A stretch of DNA of 64,000 bases, taken from the NCBI GenBank assembly GCA_023053575.1, contig JAKZAP010000021.1:18104212-18168211 (forward strand), read 5' to 3'. The stretch's first letter is position 1; the number at the start of each line of letters is the position of its first letter. The notes under the pieces were generated by a model, which ran no database searches, was not told the DNA's origin, and saw nothing but the letters and a program-made list of their open reading frames with translations. Position numbers and translations under genes: made by a program. This DNA comes from Branchinecta lynchi (lineage: Eukaryota > Arthropoda > Branchiopoda > Anostraca > Branchinectidae). Shown one piece after another: positions 31,713 through 41,079 of the stretch.

Positions 31713-33121
31713 TGAACAAGACTGAAGGTGTCGATGGGATCCCATAATATTTGATCCAGACAATTGGTCTTGTCTTGTTCAGATCTACCTCTATAAACCA
31801 TATCTATTTTGACGATACTGACCAAAAATTCCTGCTTTACTTCTGCCAAGTTTCCGGTTTCGCCCGAATTCCGAGCGAACTACTAGTCCAGCAAAAAAAA
31901 GAAAATTCAGAAATCAATCCAGCGTATCTCCTTATAAAGAACATCTAATCAACTTTAAATAAAACTTTAACTTAAAAGAAAATGCAGGTACAACCGGATT
32001 CCGGACTAATTATATGTCCGGGTAAAAATGGTTGTCATATACAGACTCAGCGTCTTTTCCTACCTCTAAGTCTATTATCTAATCAACTTCAGATAAAACT
32101 TTTGCTTTTAACATATTTTCCGGTTTTGGCCGGGTTCCCGGCGGACTAGTTGTCCGGCGAGGAAATGGTTTTCACCATCGTGTTCAGCATGTCTTCTTAC
32201 CCCGAAATCAAACATTTAATTAACTTCAAATCAAACTTTTTCTTCTAACCAACTTTCCGGTTTTTCCCGGATTCCGGACAAACTACTTGAATCCGGACGA
32301 ACTACTTGAATCCAGCGTATCTCCTTATCCCTATAAAGAACATCTAATCAACTTTAAATAAAACTTTGACTTAAAAAAAGCAGGTACAACCGGATTCCGG
32401 ACAAATTATATGTCCGGGTAAAAATGATTGTCATATACAGACTCGGCGTCTCTTCTTACCCCTAAATCTATCATCTAATCAACTTTAGATAAAACTTTTA
32501 CTTTTAACAAACTTTCCGGTTTTTGCCGGATTCCGGACGAACTAGTTGTCCGGCGAAAAAATGATTTTCACCATCATGCTCAGCATGTCTTCTTACCCCT
32601 AAATCAAACATTTAACCAACTTCAAATGAAACTTTTTCTTCTAACCAACTTTCCGGTTTTTCCCGGATTCCGGACAAACTACATGTCCAGCGAGAAAATG
32701 ATTTTCAGCGTCGTGTTCAGCACATTTTCTTACCCCTAAATCGAACATTTAATCAACTTGAAATGAGACTTTTACTTTTAACAAACTTTCCGTTTTTTGC
32801 CGGATTCCGGACGAACTACTTGTCCAACAAGAAAATGGTTTTCACCATCGTGCTCATCACGTCTTCTTGCATCATAATCAACTATCGCAATAGCTTTCAA
32901 AAAATATTTTGTGTGTCCCTTAATTAGAAATCCCTCCCCCATCCTCAAATATAGGGCTACAGAGTCCATCTTCGAAATTGACCTGTAATTTGACCCAAAG
33001 TAGCCTCCCACCAAGTTTCATCAAAATATCTCAATTCCTTCGAGAATTATCGTGCGGACAGACGGACAACTTTTGCGATGTCATAGGTATCCCTCCACTT
33101 ACGTTTTGGGATCCCAAAAAG
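31713..33121 (-). mobile_element. Repeat family A, longest copy (~1.4 kb), inverted
   Basis: The left end reads TCGATGGGATCCCA and the right end CGTTTTGGGATCCCAAAAAG, i.e. the element runs right to left. The interior holds about seven ~120-bp modules, each with ACTTTCCGGTTTTTGCCGGA, TTCCGGACGAACTA and CAGCATGTCTTCTTACCCC. It is non-coding. Confidence 0.85.
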
Positions 33122-33193
33122 AATATGCTAACTATAACAGTGATGCGAGAACAAGCTTTTGTCAAGGGCTGATTTCAAGTTCTTCCCGTCAGC

Positions 33194-33760
33194 AGAGATG
33201 GGCGAATCCGAATCCAGGAATAGGTACCAATCCGATTCCAAATCCACGCTTTCATACAGAGGATTCGAATCCGGAATCGACTCTGACCTATACAAAAAAT
33301 CGTATCAAGTAGGTACATAGGTCACAGTTTAAAATCAGAGCGACAAAAAGCACCGACGCTTAAAGCAAATGAGTATGAGGCAGTATGTAAACCATATTTC
33401 TAGGTTTTTGTATGTGTTTGTTATTTTTTTATTATTTTTTTTTTTATTTATAAAGCCTCGTAGTATCTTTACTGTTCTTCCAGTCCAATATGAATTGGCC
33501 AGGTGACTACGCTTCCACTTACCCTCGGTGACGCCAACGGTCTTATCAACTTTTTTTTCTCTTCTTTTCTTAACTTAAGCACATGACCGGCCTATCTATT
33601 TAGCGTCACCTACACTTTACTCTATCTCCACGTTTATTTTTTAATTTCTTAATTATTTTTTTTCCTTCAATTCTTTCTAATCTTTACACTTCCATCCTAT
33701 CTTTATTTATAAAATTAAATTAACAAAACTATATTCAATAACATGTATGTGTTTGTTATA

Positions 33761-33827
<67 letters not shown>

Positions 33828-33969
33828 TAAAACTGAGAAAAGATATAAACGTAAGATTCGTAAATTCCAGGTTTGGAATCCGAGCCTGACAAGCAGACGA
33901 TTTGAATCCCGCCTGAAGGACGAATCCTGGATTCGAAGCCCAATTCGGATTCGAATTTGCCCATCACTG
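33194..33969. mobile_element. Non-autonomous hAT-type element with 8-bp TSD and 66-G run
   Basis: Termini are CAGAGATGGGCGAATCCGAA and, inverted, CAGTGATGGGCAAATTCGAA. Flanking octamers CCCGTCAG (33186-33193) and CCCGTAAG (33970-33977) differ by one base. hAT elements typically make 8-bp duplications and have CAGNGRTGGGC-like ends. No transposase is present. An uninterrupted run of 66 G occupies 33761-33826. It lies left of MRM1 exon 2. Confidence 0.8.
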
Positions 33970-34276
33970 CCCGTAAGGTGAAGCCAGGCAAGAATGTCTG
34001 GAAGGGAAGTCCAGGGTGTCGGAGACCCCAGATTCCAGAATCAAGAACGGTCTCATAGAGGACGTTGGGATGGGAGAAATGGGAAGAGTGATGGACAGTG
34101 GTGAATGGGGTCAGAAGGTACGTGAACATAGGAAGCGTTGGCGAATAGGAAAGCTAGCTATCATCATAATCATTAAAATATGGAAGGTTACTTTTACTGT
34201 GCGGCAGCACTAGATATCTGGGAGCCTGGAAGGTGAAGCCTGGAAAAACTTTTTTTTTTTTTTTTTTTACGCTTAC

Positions 34277-34491
34277 CTAGCAACACGAATGTTGGGTGGT
34301 CTCTCGACCTTCCCAGTTGGCTGACCGGTCGTACGAGGGTTTCGTTTTCCTTTTCTGAGCTTGATCCGACGACATATGCGCCCTTTTCCTTCGCATTTTC
34401 AATGAACTTTCCCGGCTCTTTGACCATCAAAATATTCATCAGCTCGACCGCTCCAGAGCTAGCTTTGCTGACAACAGGACTCAGTGGACAG
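34277..34491 (-). CDS. MRM1: MRM1 exon 2, part of SPOUT domain
   Basis: After TTTTTAAG the exon finishes a serine codon and encodes CPLSPVVSKASSGAVELMNI, LMVKEPGKFIENAKEKGAYV and SRDHPTFVLLG, ending CTAG/GTAAGC. Human MRM1 has NSCPLTPVVSKASSGA here, and the LLG leads into the motif-2 glycine/asparagine segment. The exon joins exon 1 to give ARNSCPLSPVV. The next exon, with the GNEG and LNVSVA motifs that form the SAM-binding knot, was not found in the 5 kb downstream before the next gene. Confidence 0.93.
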
Positions 34492-34583
34492 CTTAAAAAG
34501 AGGACCGCTGACGAGACATGAAGGCGGCCATTGAACCAGGGACCGTTCTTTGGGTCACTTCTCATTCCGGCTACTGAACTGCC

Positions 34584-34600
34584 CCCCCCCCCCCCCCCCC
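34584..34600. repeat. Poly-C run
   Basis: About 17 C in a row, about 90 bp from MRM1 exon 2. Similar C or G runs occur at about 6161, 6891, 8323, 10651, 17300, 41424 and 42037. Confidence 0.8.
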
Positions 34601-34616
34601 GGCAAAACGGTATCGT

Positions 34617-34870
34617 GTTTTATATTTGACGGTGCAAAACGGAGAAGTCAGCTACATTTTATTAGAGCTATATTTCTACACTTCTTGGCAAGGGTTCTCT
34701 TCAGGTTTCAGGCTCAAGCCGCTCAAATTGCAGAAGAATCTCTAACCTTTCGACGACCCAATCAAACAGCAGCCATGTCCAGAATGAAATGACAGGACCA
34801 GCTTTAACTCCAACCAATTTTCAAAGAAGAAGTTCACGAAATCGGATTGTTAAGGAAGAATCTTGAATTG
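34617..34870. mobile_element. Foldback-family remnant, second subfamily
   Basis: It begins ATATTTGACGGTGCAAAACG and carries inverted CTTGCCAAGAAG and CTGAAGAGAACC segments. The right arm is decayed. Confidence 0.6.
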
Positions 34871-34887
34871 TTTTTCCACAAGTTCAT

Positions 34888-36075
34888 TTTTGGGATCCCA
34901 AAACGTAAGTGGAGGGATACCTATGACATCGCAAAAGTTGTCCGTCCGTCCGTCGGTCCGTCGTCCGTCCGTCTGTAAGCACGATAACTCTCGAAGGGAA
35001 TGAGATATTTTGATTAAACTTGGTGCGAGGATTCGCTGGGTCGCCGGACCAGTCAAGTTCGTAGATGGGCTTTGTAGCCCTACATTTAGGGGTGAGGGAG
35101 GGGGTTCAAATTATGGGCCAGACCAAATATTTTGAAACAGCTAATTTGATAGTCGATTGTGGGGTAAGAAGACATGCTGAGCACGATGGTGAAAACTATT
35201 TTGTCATCGGAAGAGTAGTTCGCCCGGAATCCGGCCAAAACCGGAAAGTTTGTTAAAAGTAAAAGTTTTCTTTGAAGTTGATTAGTTGTTCGATTTAGGG
35301 GTAGGTGAAGACGATGGTGAAAACCATTTTCTCGACGGACAAGTAGTTCGTCCGGAATCCGGCCGAAACCGGAAAGTTTGTTAAAATTATAAGTTTTATT
35401 TCGAGCTGATTAGATGTTCGATTTAGGGCAAGAAGACATGATGAACACTTATGTGAAAACAATTTTCTACCCGGACATGTAGTTCGCCTGGAATCCGGCG
35501 AAAACCGGAAAGTTGGTTAAAAGTAAAAGGTTTATCTGAAGTGATTAAATGTTTGATTAATGGGTAAAAAGACATGCCAAACACGATGGTGAAAATCATT
35601 TTCTCGCTCGACAACTAGTTCGCCCGGAATCCGGCCAAAACCGGAAAATTTGTTAAAAGCAAAAGTTAGATTAGATGACAGATTAAGGGGTAAGAAGAAA
35701 GGCTGAGTAGGTTATGAGAATTGTTTTTCTTACACGGACATATACTTATTCCGGAATCCGGTTGGAACCAGGTTTTTTTTTAAGTCAAACTTTTATTCAA
35801 AGTTGATTAGGTGTTCTTTATAGGGATAAGGAGATACGCTGGTTTTGTTTCTGTATTTATTTTTTGCTGGACTAGTAGTTCTCTCTGAAATCGGCTGGAA
35901 GTCTCGGTCAGTATCGTCAAAATAGATATGGCTTATATCTGAACGGTATATCTGAACTTGGTTTTCTCTGATGATTAGCCTGTCCAAGACTGGATCTGGC
36001 GAGGACAAGACTCGATTGTCTGAATCAAATATTAGGTTTTTGGGATCCCATCGACACCTTTGGTCTTAGTTGTTT
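34888..36075 (+). mobile_element. Repeat family A, ~1.2 kb
   Basis: The head is GGGATCCCAAAACGTAAGTG followed by (GTCC)n. Six or so modules contain CCGGAATCCGGCC. The tail is GGGATCCCATCGACACCTTT. It is the same layout as 31713-33121, in opposite orientation and placed in MRM1 intron 1. Confidence 0.85.
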
Positions 36076-36079
36076 CCGG

Positions 36080-36260
36080 TTGAGCGGCTTCAGCCTGATA
36101 GCTCTAATAAATTGTAGCTGACTTATCCGTTTTGCCCCCTCAAATATGATTCACAGTCAGCTTGGGTTGAAGGAACATCTATGTTATCGTGTTTGCACAT
36201 GATACAAGGCCTGAAGAAGACGCTTGACTAAAAGGGCCGAAATAACACCAGATAATCAAT
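36080..36260 (+). repeat. Foldback-family pieces
   Basis: GATAGCTCTAATAAATTGTAG followed by CTGACTTATCCGTTTT and CAGTCAGCTTGGGTTGAAGG are foldback ends. A separate CTGAAGAAGACGCTTGACTA with AAAGGGCCGAAATAAC repeats the core pattern in a different context. Confidence 0.55.
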
Positions 36261-36439
36261 GGAACTAAATAATTCGTGTAACACCAACAAACTTGGGTCA
36301 TCCGTGACGGTCTACATTGATGTAATGTTTATGCCGGTAATCGACAACCCAAACAATTAATTCGAACCAGTGACATAAATCGGCTGTTCGACGACAAAAT
36401 CCCCGAAGAAACCCCAGACGTCCATTTTTAAACCTGTGG

Positions 36440-37330
36440 TCGCTTTGCACATCTTGCACTATTTACTGTTTATATTCCAATATTCAAAACTATCTGAATA
36501 TTGTAAGACTAGGCTCTACTATTAACACATTATCCGGCTGTTCGTATCAATAGCAATCCCTGACTGAGTCGAAACACAGCGATTTAAGCAGAAGTTGAAG
36601 TTGGAGAGAAGCAACGGGATGATGTCTCTACGTAGACACGACACTACGAAGACACGACACTACATCGAAACGAAAAAAGCGTCAGTACATGGACACGTCA
36701 CTACAGAGACACGACGGTACGAAGACCGACACTACATGGACACGACGGTACAGGTACCGACACTACATTGACACGACGGTACAAGTACCGACACTACATA
36801 GACACGACGGTACAGGTACCGACACTACGTAGACACTTTTTGATTTTCGACATAGTGTCGGATTTTGTCCTCGTAGTGACGTGTTCACGTAGTGTCGTTC
36901 GACGTACCGTCGTGTCTACGTAGTGTCGTTCGACGTACCGTCGTGTCTACGTAGCGTCGTTCGATGTACCGTCGTGTCCACGTGGTGTCGGTTTCTTTTT
37001 TGTCCACGTAGTGTCGGGAAATTTGTCCATGTAGCGTCGGATTTTGTCCACTTACTGACGTGTCTACGTAGCGTCGTGTCTATGCAGAGGCGCGCACCCG
37101 AAGCAACCGTTTAAAAAAAAAAAAATAAAAAAAAAATAGCAAGATACGCGAACTCGTTGGGAACATAATGCGCATGAAAAATAGTGAATCTTGTCAAGTG
37201 CAAAGATTGGTGAGGTATCGTTAGCGGGTGTAGAATGTAACATGTGCAAGTTGGGTCTCCGGGCAAGAATTAGTGAATGCAATTACGGAAGTAGGCTGCA
37301 ATGGCCTTTGAGACACGACGGATCCTTTTA
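36440..37330 (+). mobile_element. Repeat family G element carrying an opposed minisatellite
   Basis: The left end (GCACTATTTACTGTTTATAT) and right end (GGAAGTAGGCTGCAATGGCC, ATCCTTTTA) match family G. Between them at 36620-37085 sits the minisatellite described separately. Confidence 0.5.
36620..37085. repeat. Two minisatellite arrays in opposite orientation
   Basis: The left half (36620-36835) repeats a ~31-bp unit with GACACGACGGTAC, AGGTACCGACACTAC. The right half (36845-37085) repeats the complement (GTAGTGTCG, ACGTACCGTCGTGTC) in ~36-bp units. The halves can fold on each other, and single units hold small palindromes such as GGTACAGGTACC. Confidence 0.85.
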
Positions 37331-37424
37331 AGATGATTTCAAAAGAACAATACGTCTTATTTTATTTTATTTCATGTTTTATGTTATAGAAAAATATTTC
37401 TTGAGCCCAAGCTGACTTTAAAAC

Positions 37425-37595
37425 ATATATTCAAATAGTGTACACAACGATACGTCAGCTACGATGCTTCATCAGCAATATTTCGGCCCTTCCTTGCAAG
37501 GGTCCTCGTCAGTCTGTCTCTTGCCAAGAACGGCCGAAATATCGCTGATGAAGCATCGTAGCTGACGTATCCGTTGTATACACTATTTGAAGATA
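37425..37595. mobile_element. Foldback element, first subfamily, short copy
   Basis: Arms begin TTCAAATAGTGTACACAACG and end in the complement. The centre is a shortened TCGTCAGTCTGTCTCTTGCC. It shares ATATTTCGGCCCTTC and GCTGATGAAGCATCG with 20381-20622. Confidence 0.85.
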
Positions 37596-37674
37596 TGTGT
37601 TACAGATGTTATCACTCTGCTGAATTTCTTCGCAAACAGGTTATAAATAATTCTTATCATTAGTTGCATTTTTG

Positions 37675-38060
37675 CAGATACCATGGTATCTGTTACCACG
37701 GACCAAAGATAATGAATTAGTCCTTTTTGCAGTTACCGTGGTATCTGATACGCGGCTGCTCTGCAAAAACGACTATTGCCGAAATTGCACTTTTTGAAGT
37801 CATCCCAATTGACAAACTGATATCCAGTTACATCACTAAGTGCTAAACTTCTTTCTCGCCAATTTGACAAAATTTGATGAAAGTGAGATGACTTATCAGA
37901 TACCACGATCGAACCGTGGTATCTCAATATCAGATACCACGATAACTGGCCAGATACCACGATAACTGCAAACACGCCTTTTGGCCGTGGTATCAGATAC
38001 CATGATGACTGCAAAAACGGCTTTAGACCGTGCTATTAGAAAGCCATAGTATCTGCAAAA
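37675..38060 (-). repeat. Repeat family H, 26 bp from MRM1 exon 1
   Basis: Multiple CAGATACCACGATAACTG and GATACCATGG blocks. The middle segment (AGTTACATCACTAAGTGC, ATTTGATGAAAGTGAGAT) matches 22420-22490 inverted. It ends about 26 bp from the MRM1 exon 1 donor, so intron 1 begins almost inside a repeat. Confidence 0.75.
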
Positions 38061-38085
38061 ACGTAACTATTATAACAAATCTTAC

Positions 38086-38702
38086 CTATTTCTAGCTGGC
38101 AGGATGCATCCCCTCACTCCGAAAAAGAATGCCGTCCTTAGAATATTTCCAAGATTCATCGGATCGTGAATCCCCCACGGTACGATCCACACATCGCCAG
38201 CACGCCACTGGAAGTTTACGAGTAAATCGCCGCACCCCGCGATTTCGTTTACTTCAAGACGGCTAACTTCAGCGATAATGCCTTGATGCGGCCTATCGGG
38301 CGGAACCAGACGAGATAAAACGCTTTCATCAGTTTGTACGGTTCGGACATTTAGTTCACCACACTTCTGTAAGATGTCTTGTACCTTCCGATTTTTGCTA
38401 GTCTTAAAAAAGACTTTAAAAAATGTTCTTCGGTTGCTAGTAAGTGCAGCTAATATGGGATGAATCCCATATAGTATATCATGCTGCTTAGGGATATCGA
38501 ATCGGCTCTGCAGCTGATCCCGTTTCTTTCCAGGGCCCAGCAAATCTCCTTCTGCCTGAAGCAAGTCACCATCTCGCGAAGTACTTATGAGTCTCGTGAA
38601 AGCACTGACGCTGTTGCAGTTTTTAACTTGAAGATACAACCGAGTGTCGAACCCCTTCATGCTCCTGGAAATTCTGGGAAAACACAAACTCTTGAGCGCC
38701 AT
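38086..38702 (-). CDS. MRM1: MRM1 exon 1: rRNA 2'-O-methyltransferase, mitochondrial
   Basis: This encodes 205 complete codons from MALKSLCFPRISRSMKGFDT. The start is rich in basic and hydroxyl residues and lacks acids, as a mitochondrial presequence should. HDILYGIHPILAALTSNRRT marks the SpoU substrate-binding domain, and HDPMNLGNILRTAFFFGVRG is SPOUT motif 1 with the conserved N-x-G-x-x-R. MRM1 methylates a guanosine ribose in the peptidyl-transferase region of mitochondrial large-subunit rRNA. The donor is AATAG/GTAAGA, two bases into a codon completed by exon 2. The ATG is 328 bp from the MRPL18 ATG on the other strand. Confidence 0.95.
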
Positions 38703-39029
38703 CTAGCAATGTACGACGCATGCGCTGCCTAGTGGTGAAAGAATATCGGTTGTTAGATACTACTCGTATCGTATTTTCCTAGCATGAGTAATAATTAGTT
38801 CTGTATCCTCCTAATCACTTCAAAATAAAGAAAAAAGAAAAACTGTTCACAAGGAACCGTTGTGCGTTTGTGAAAGAAACCTACCGTAGCTTACAAAGCT
38901 AATAAAGCCAACCGTCTAACTCACCAGAATCTGTATCAAGTTATATTTGATATATTTGTCTTATTTGGTTTGGAAAAAGAAAAACTAAAACATAAGAGCT
39001 TTTATACATTCTTAATTATCAATTAAAGG
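38703..39029. promoter_or_regulatory. Shared divergent promoter of MRM1 and MRPL18
   Basis: 327 bp separate two start codons facing apart. GCATGCGC at 38718-38725 matches the core of an NRF1 site, common in nuclear genes for mitochondrial proteins. No TATA box is obvious. Shared regulation is inferred from the arrangement and matching function. Confidence 0.6.
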
Positions 39030-39036
39030 ATGAGAG
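39030..39036 (+). CDS. MRPL18: MRPL18 exon 1 (7 coding bases)
   Basis: ATGAGAG is followed by GTAAGT, a strong donor. Joined to exon 2 it gives [16 protein letters not shown], a plausible mitochondrial presequence. This start was chosen because exon 2 has no suitable methionine and the phases agree. Confidence 0.85.
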
Positions 39037-39498
39037 GTAAGTTGTTATGTACCTGCCTCTTTTTTAAATTATTTCATGGCATAAATCTTTCTTTCAGTTT
39101 ATACCAGTGTTGCCACTCAATACAGTAATCAGATAGCCCATGAGTGACCAATTAATTTTCTCTGGATGTGCTTTTCGGGTCAAAATTTGACATCTTAGCC
39201 TAATATGGCACTAATTCCTACTGAATTCATGCTGTAGCTGTACTGTAGTTCTGTTTTATTGCATAGGAAATATGTTCAGATATTGGTTGTCAGTTTGCCT
39301 TCGGCTTCAGCAGTTCAGTTTGTCTGCAATTATTCTGCATTATTTGTAAGTTAACCAATGTATGAAGCTTACTTTGAGAAAAATAGCTTAGATTACAATT
39401 ATTATTTGTTAGATATTGAGTGCCATTCGGATCCACTGGCTGTGCAAAAGTTCAACTAACTAGTTAGTTTATAAATGCTGTCAAAACTTTTGTTTCAG

Positions 39499-39673
39499 CT
39501 AGTTTCCGATCTCTGTCCACAAGTTGCCGACTATGTGGCCAAGCCAAGCCATTTGTGAATGCTGCTCCCACTGCCTTGGTGAACAGAAACCCAAGAAATC
39601 TAGAGAGACTGCGAATTGAAAGAAAACCAGAAGGGTGGCATCTGGACACTCCTTCCAGAGCATATTGGCACAA
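39499..39673 (+). CDS. MRPL18: MRPL18 exon 2
   Basis: After TTTTGTTTCAG the exon encodes [20 protein letters not shown], then [20 protein letters not shown] and [11 protein letters not shown]. Human MRPL18 has [20 protein letters not shown] at this point. NRNPRNLE is the family hallmark before the L18 fold. The donor is CACAA/GTAAGT. MRPL18 belongs to the mitochondrial large ribosomal subunit near the central protuberance and is known for a role with 5S rRNA. Confidence 0.95.
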
Positions 39674-40220
39674 GTAAGTTCTTCCTGAAGTGATAAAATT
39701 AGACTGTTCTGATAAAAAGTTTCCTGGAGGCTTCTCTCTAGCTTTTTGTCAAAAGGATGATTTTGTCCTGTGGCGGAAGCAAATTATATGTGTTTGTATA
39801 GGAACGAGCAGCCTGCCACAAACCTCAGGTTTCCAGATATCTTATGCAAAATGCTGGGTGTATCTATAGTTTAGCATAGCCCATGCTTAAAGCTGGATAA
39901 GCAATGTCAAATGCTGGGTACCTATTGGTACCCAACTCCAACATAAATGAATTCTCATTGGTTGAGTTCTGAGCTCATTTAGCATAGTGCATTAGGCATA
40001 GGATATCCAAAAATCAGGGGTTTGTGTAGACTGGCACTTAATGTCAACACATACGCAAACAAACTCTCGAATTGTGATTTTCAGTTGTATGCTGCATGGT
40101 AGGCTACTGCTACAGCAACAGTGTTGTCAGGTCTACATGCATTATTCAACAATTAGTTTAGAAGCATTTCTTTCAGTTAAGGTTGCTTGGTTGCAAACTG
40201 GTCAGCTGTTTATTTTTTAG

Positions 40221-40452
40221 GCTGATTATCAAAGAAGGTAGCAGACATTTGACAGCCCATGTAGAACATAATAATGGTTGTGTGGTAGCTCAGTCATCCA
40301 CTTCTGAGTGGTCGTTCCAGAAGCGACTTCTGTCACTGAAAGATGTGATTGCTGCTGATGCCCTTGGAAAAGTCTTAGCTGAGCGACTCCTGATGGCTGG
40401 TATTACTGAGGTACACTCAGAGTTCAAGATTGAAGGCACACAATCAGAAAAG
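40221..40452 (+). CDS. MRPL18: MRPL18 exon 3, L18 core
   Basis: The acceptor is TATTTTTTAG and the donor AAAAG/GTAAAT. The exon encodes LIIKEGSRHLTAHVEHNNGC, VVAQSSTSEWSFQKRLLSLK and DVIAADALGKVLAERLLMAG, matching the human order VEALVEHQNGKVVVSAST...[20 protein letters not shown]. This is the bulk of the uL18 fold. It ends in phase 0. Confidence 0.96.
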
Positions 40453-40790
40453 GTAAATACAGCCAGTGAAAGAACTAATCCATTCTTCCTTGTTTTCGGG
40501 GGGTAGGGGCAACCTTGGATGTATCAATTTGCTTGGCGATTTACCAACACAACCCCATCCGAAAATCCCAAGAAATGCATCATTGAAAATATTTCCAAAA
40601 AAGTTGTGTATTTGTCATTCAGCCCTTGTCACCAGCTGTACATTCAGTTGCCACATCGAACTACAAACATAAGGCAGCAGAAAATTTGTGATGGACACTG
40701 CATCTCTTTATTTATGCGCCTATAGTTTTCACTTGCAAACTCAGCAACAGTTTGCTGAACATACGCCTACGCATAGCTATCATAATTTCG

Positions 40791-41073
40791 GAGCGTGTTC
40801 CACCCTCGTACCAATAGTAACTATTAGTTACTATTTCCGTTCCAACCTCACCAAAAGTTACTACGCTGACCGTTCCAACCTTCTCGAAATAGTAACTATT
40901 TGCTTACCACGCTCGGGAGCGTAGTAACTACGGATCTCGGAATCGTGATTGGTCGGATCGCCCGTGGCATGATATTCTGCGGGAAAATAGAAAATCGTTC
41001 CAGTCTTTACGGCAAAAATCCAGAATTTGTGACGTCATACGTAGTAGCTACGGTAAGTAGGACGGAACACACT
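40791..41073 (+). mobile_element. MITE-1 in MRPL18 intron 3
   Basis: It starts GAGCGTGTTCCACCC and ends GGACGGAACACACT. Unlike the copies at 14530 and 63090, no clean 3-bp duplication is visible. Confidence 0.8.
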
Positions 41074-41079
41074 ATCTGT

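Noticed and set aside
33707..34129. 140-residue minus-strand open frame with a proline run
   Set aside because: The proline run is the 66-G homopolymer read as codons, inside a hAT-type MITE.
36923..37114. 63-residue plus-strand frame rich in RSVV and TVVSTW
   Set aside because: A translation of the opposed minisatellite.
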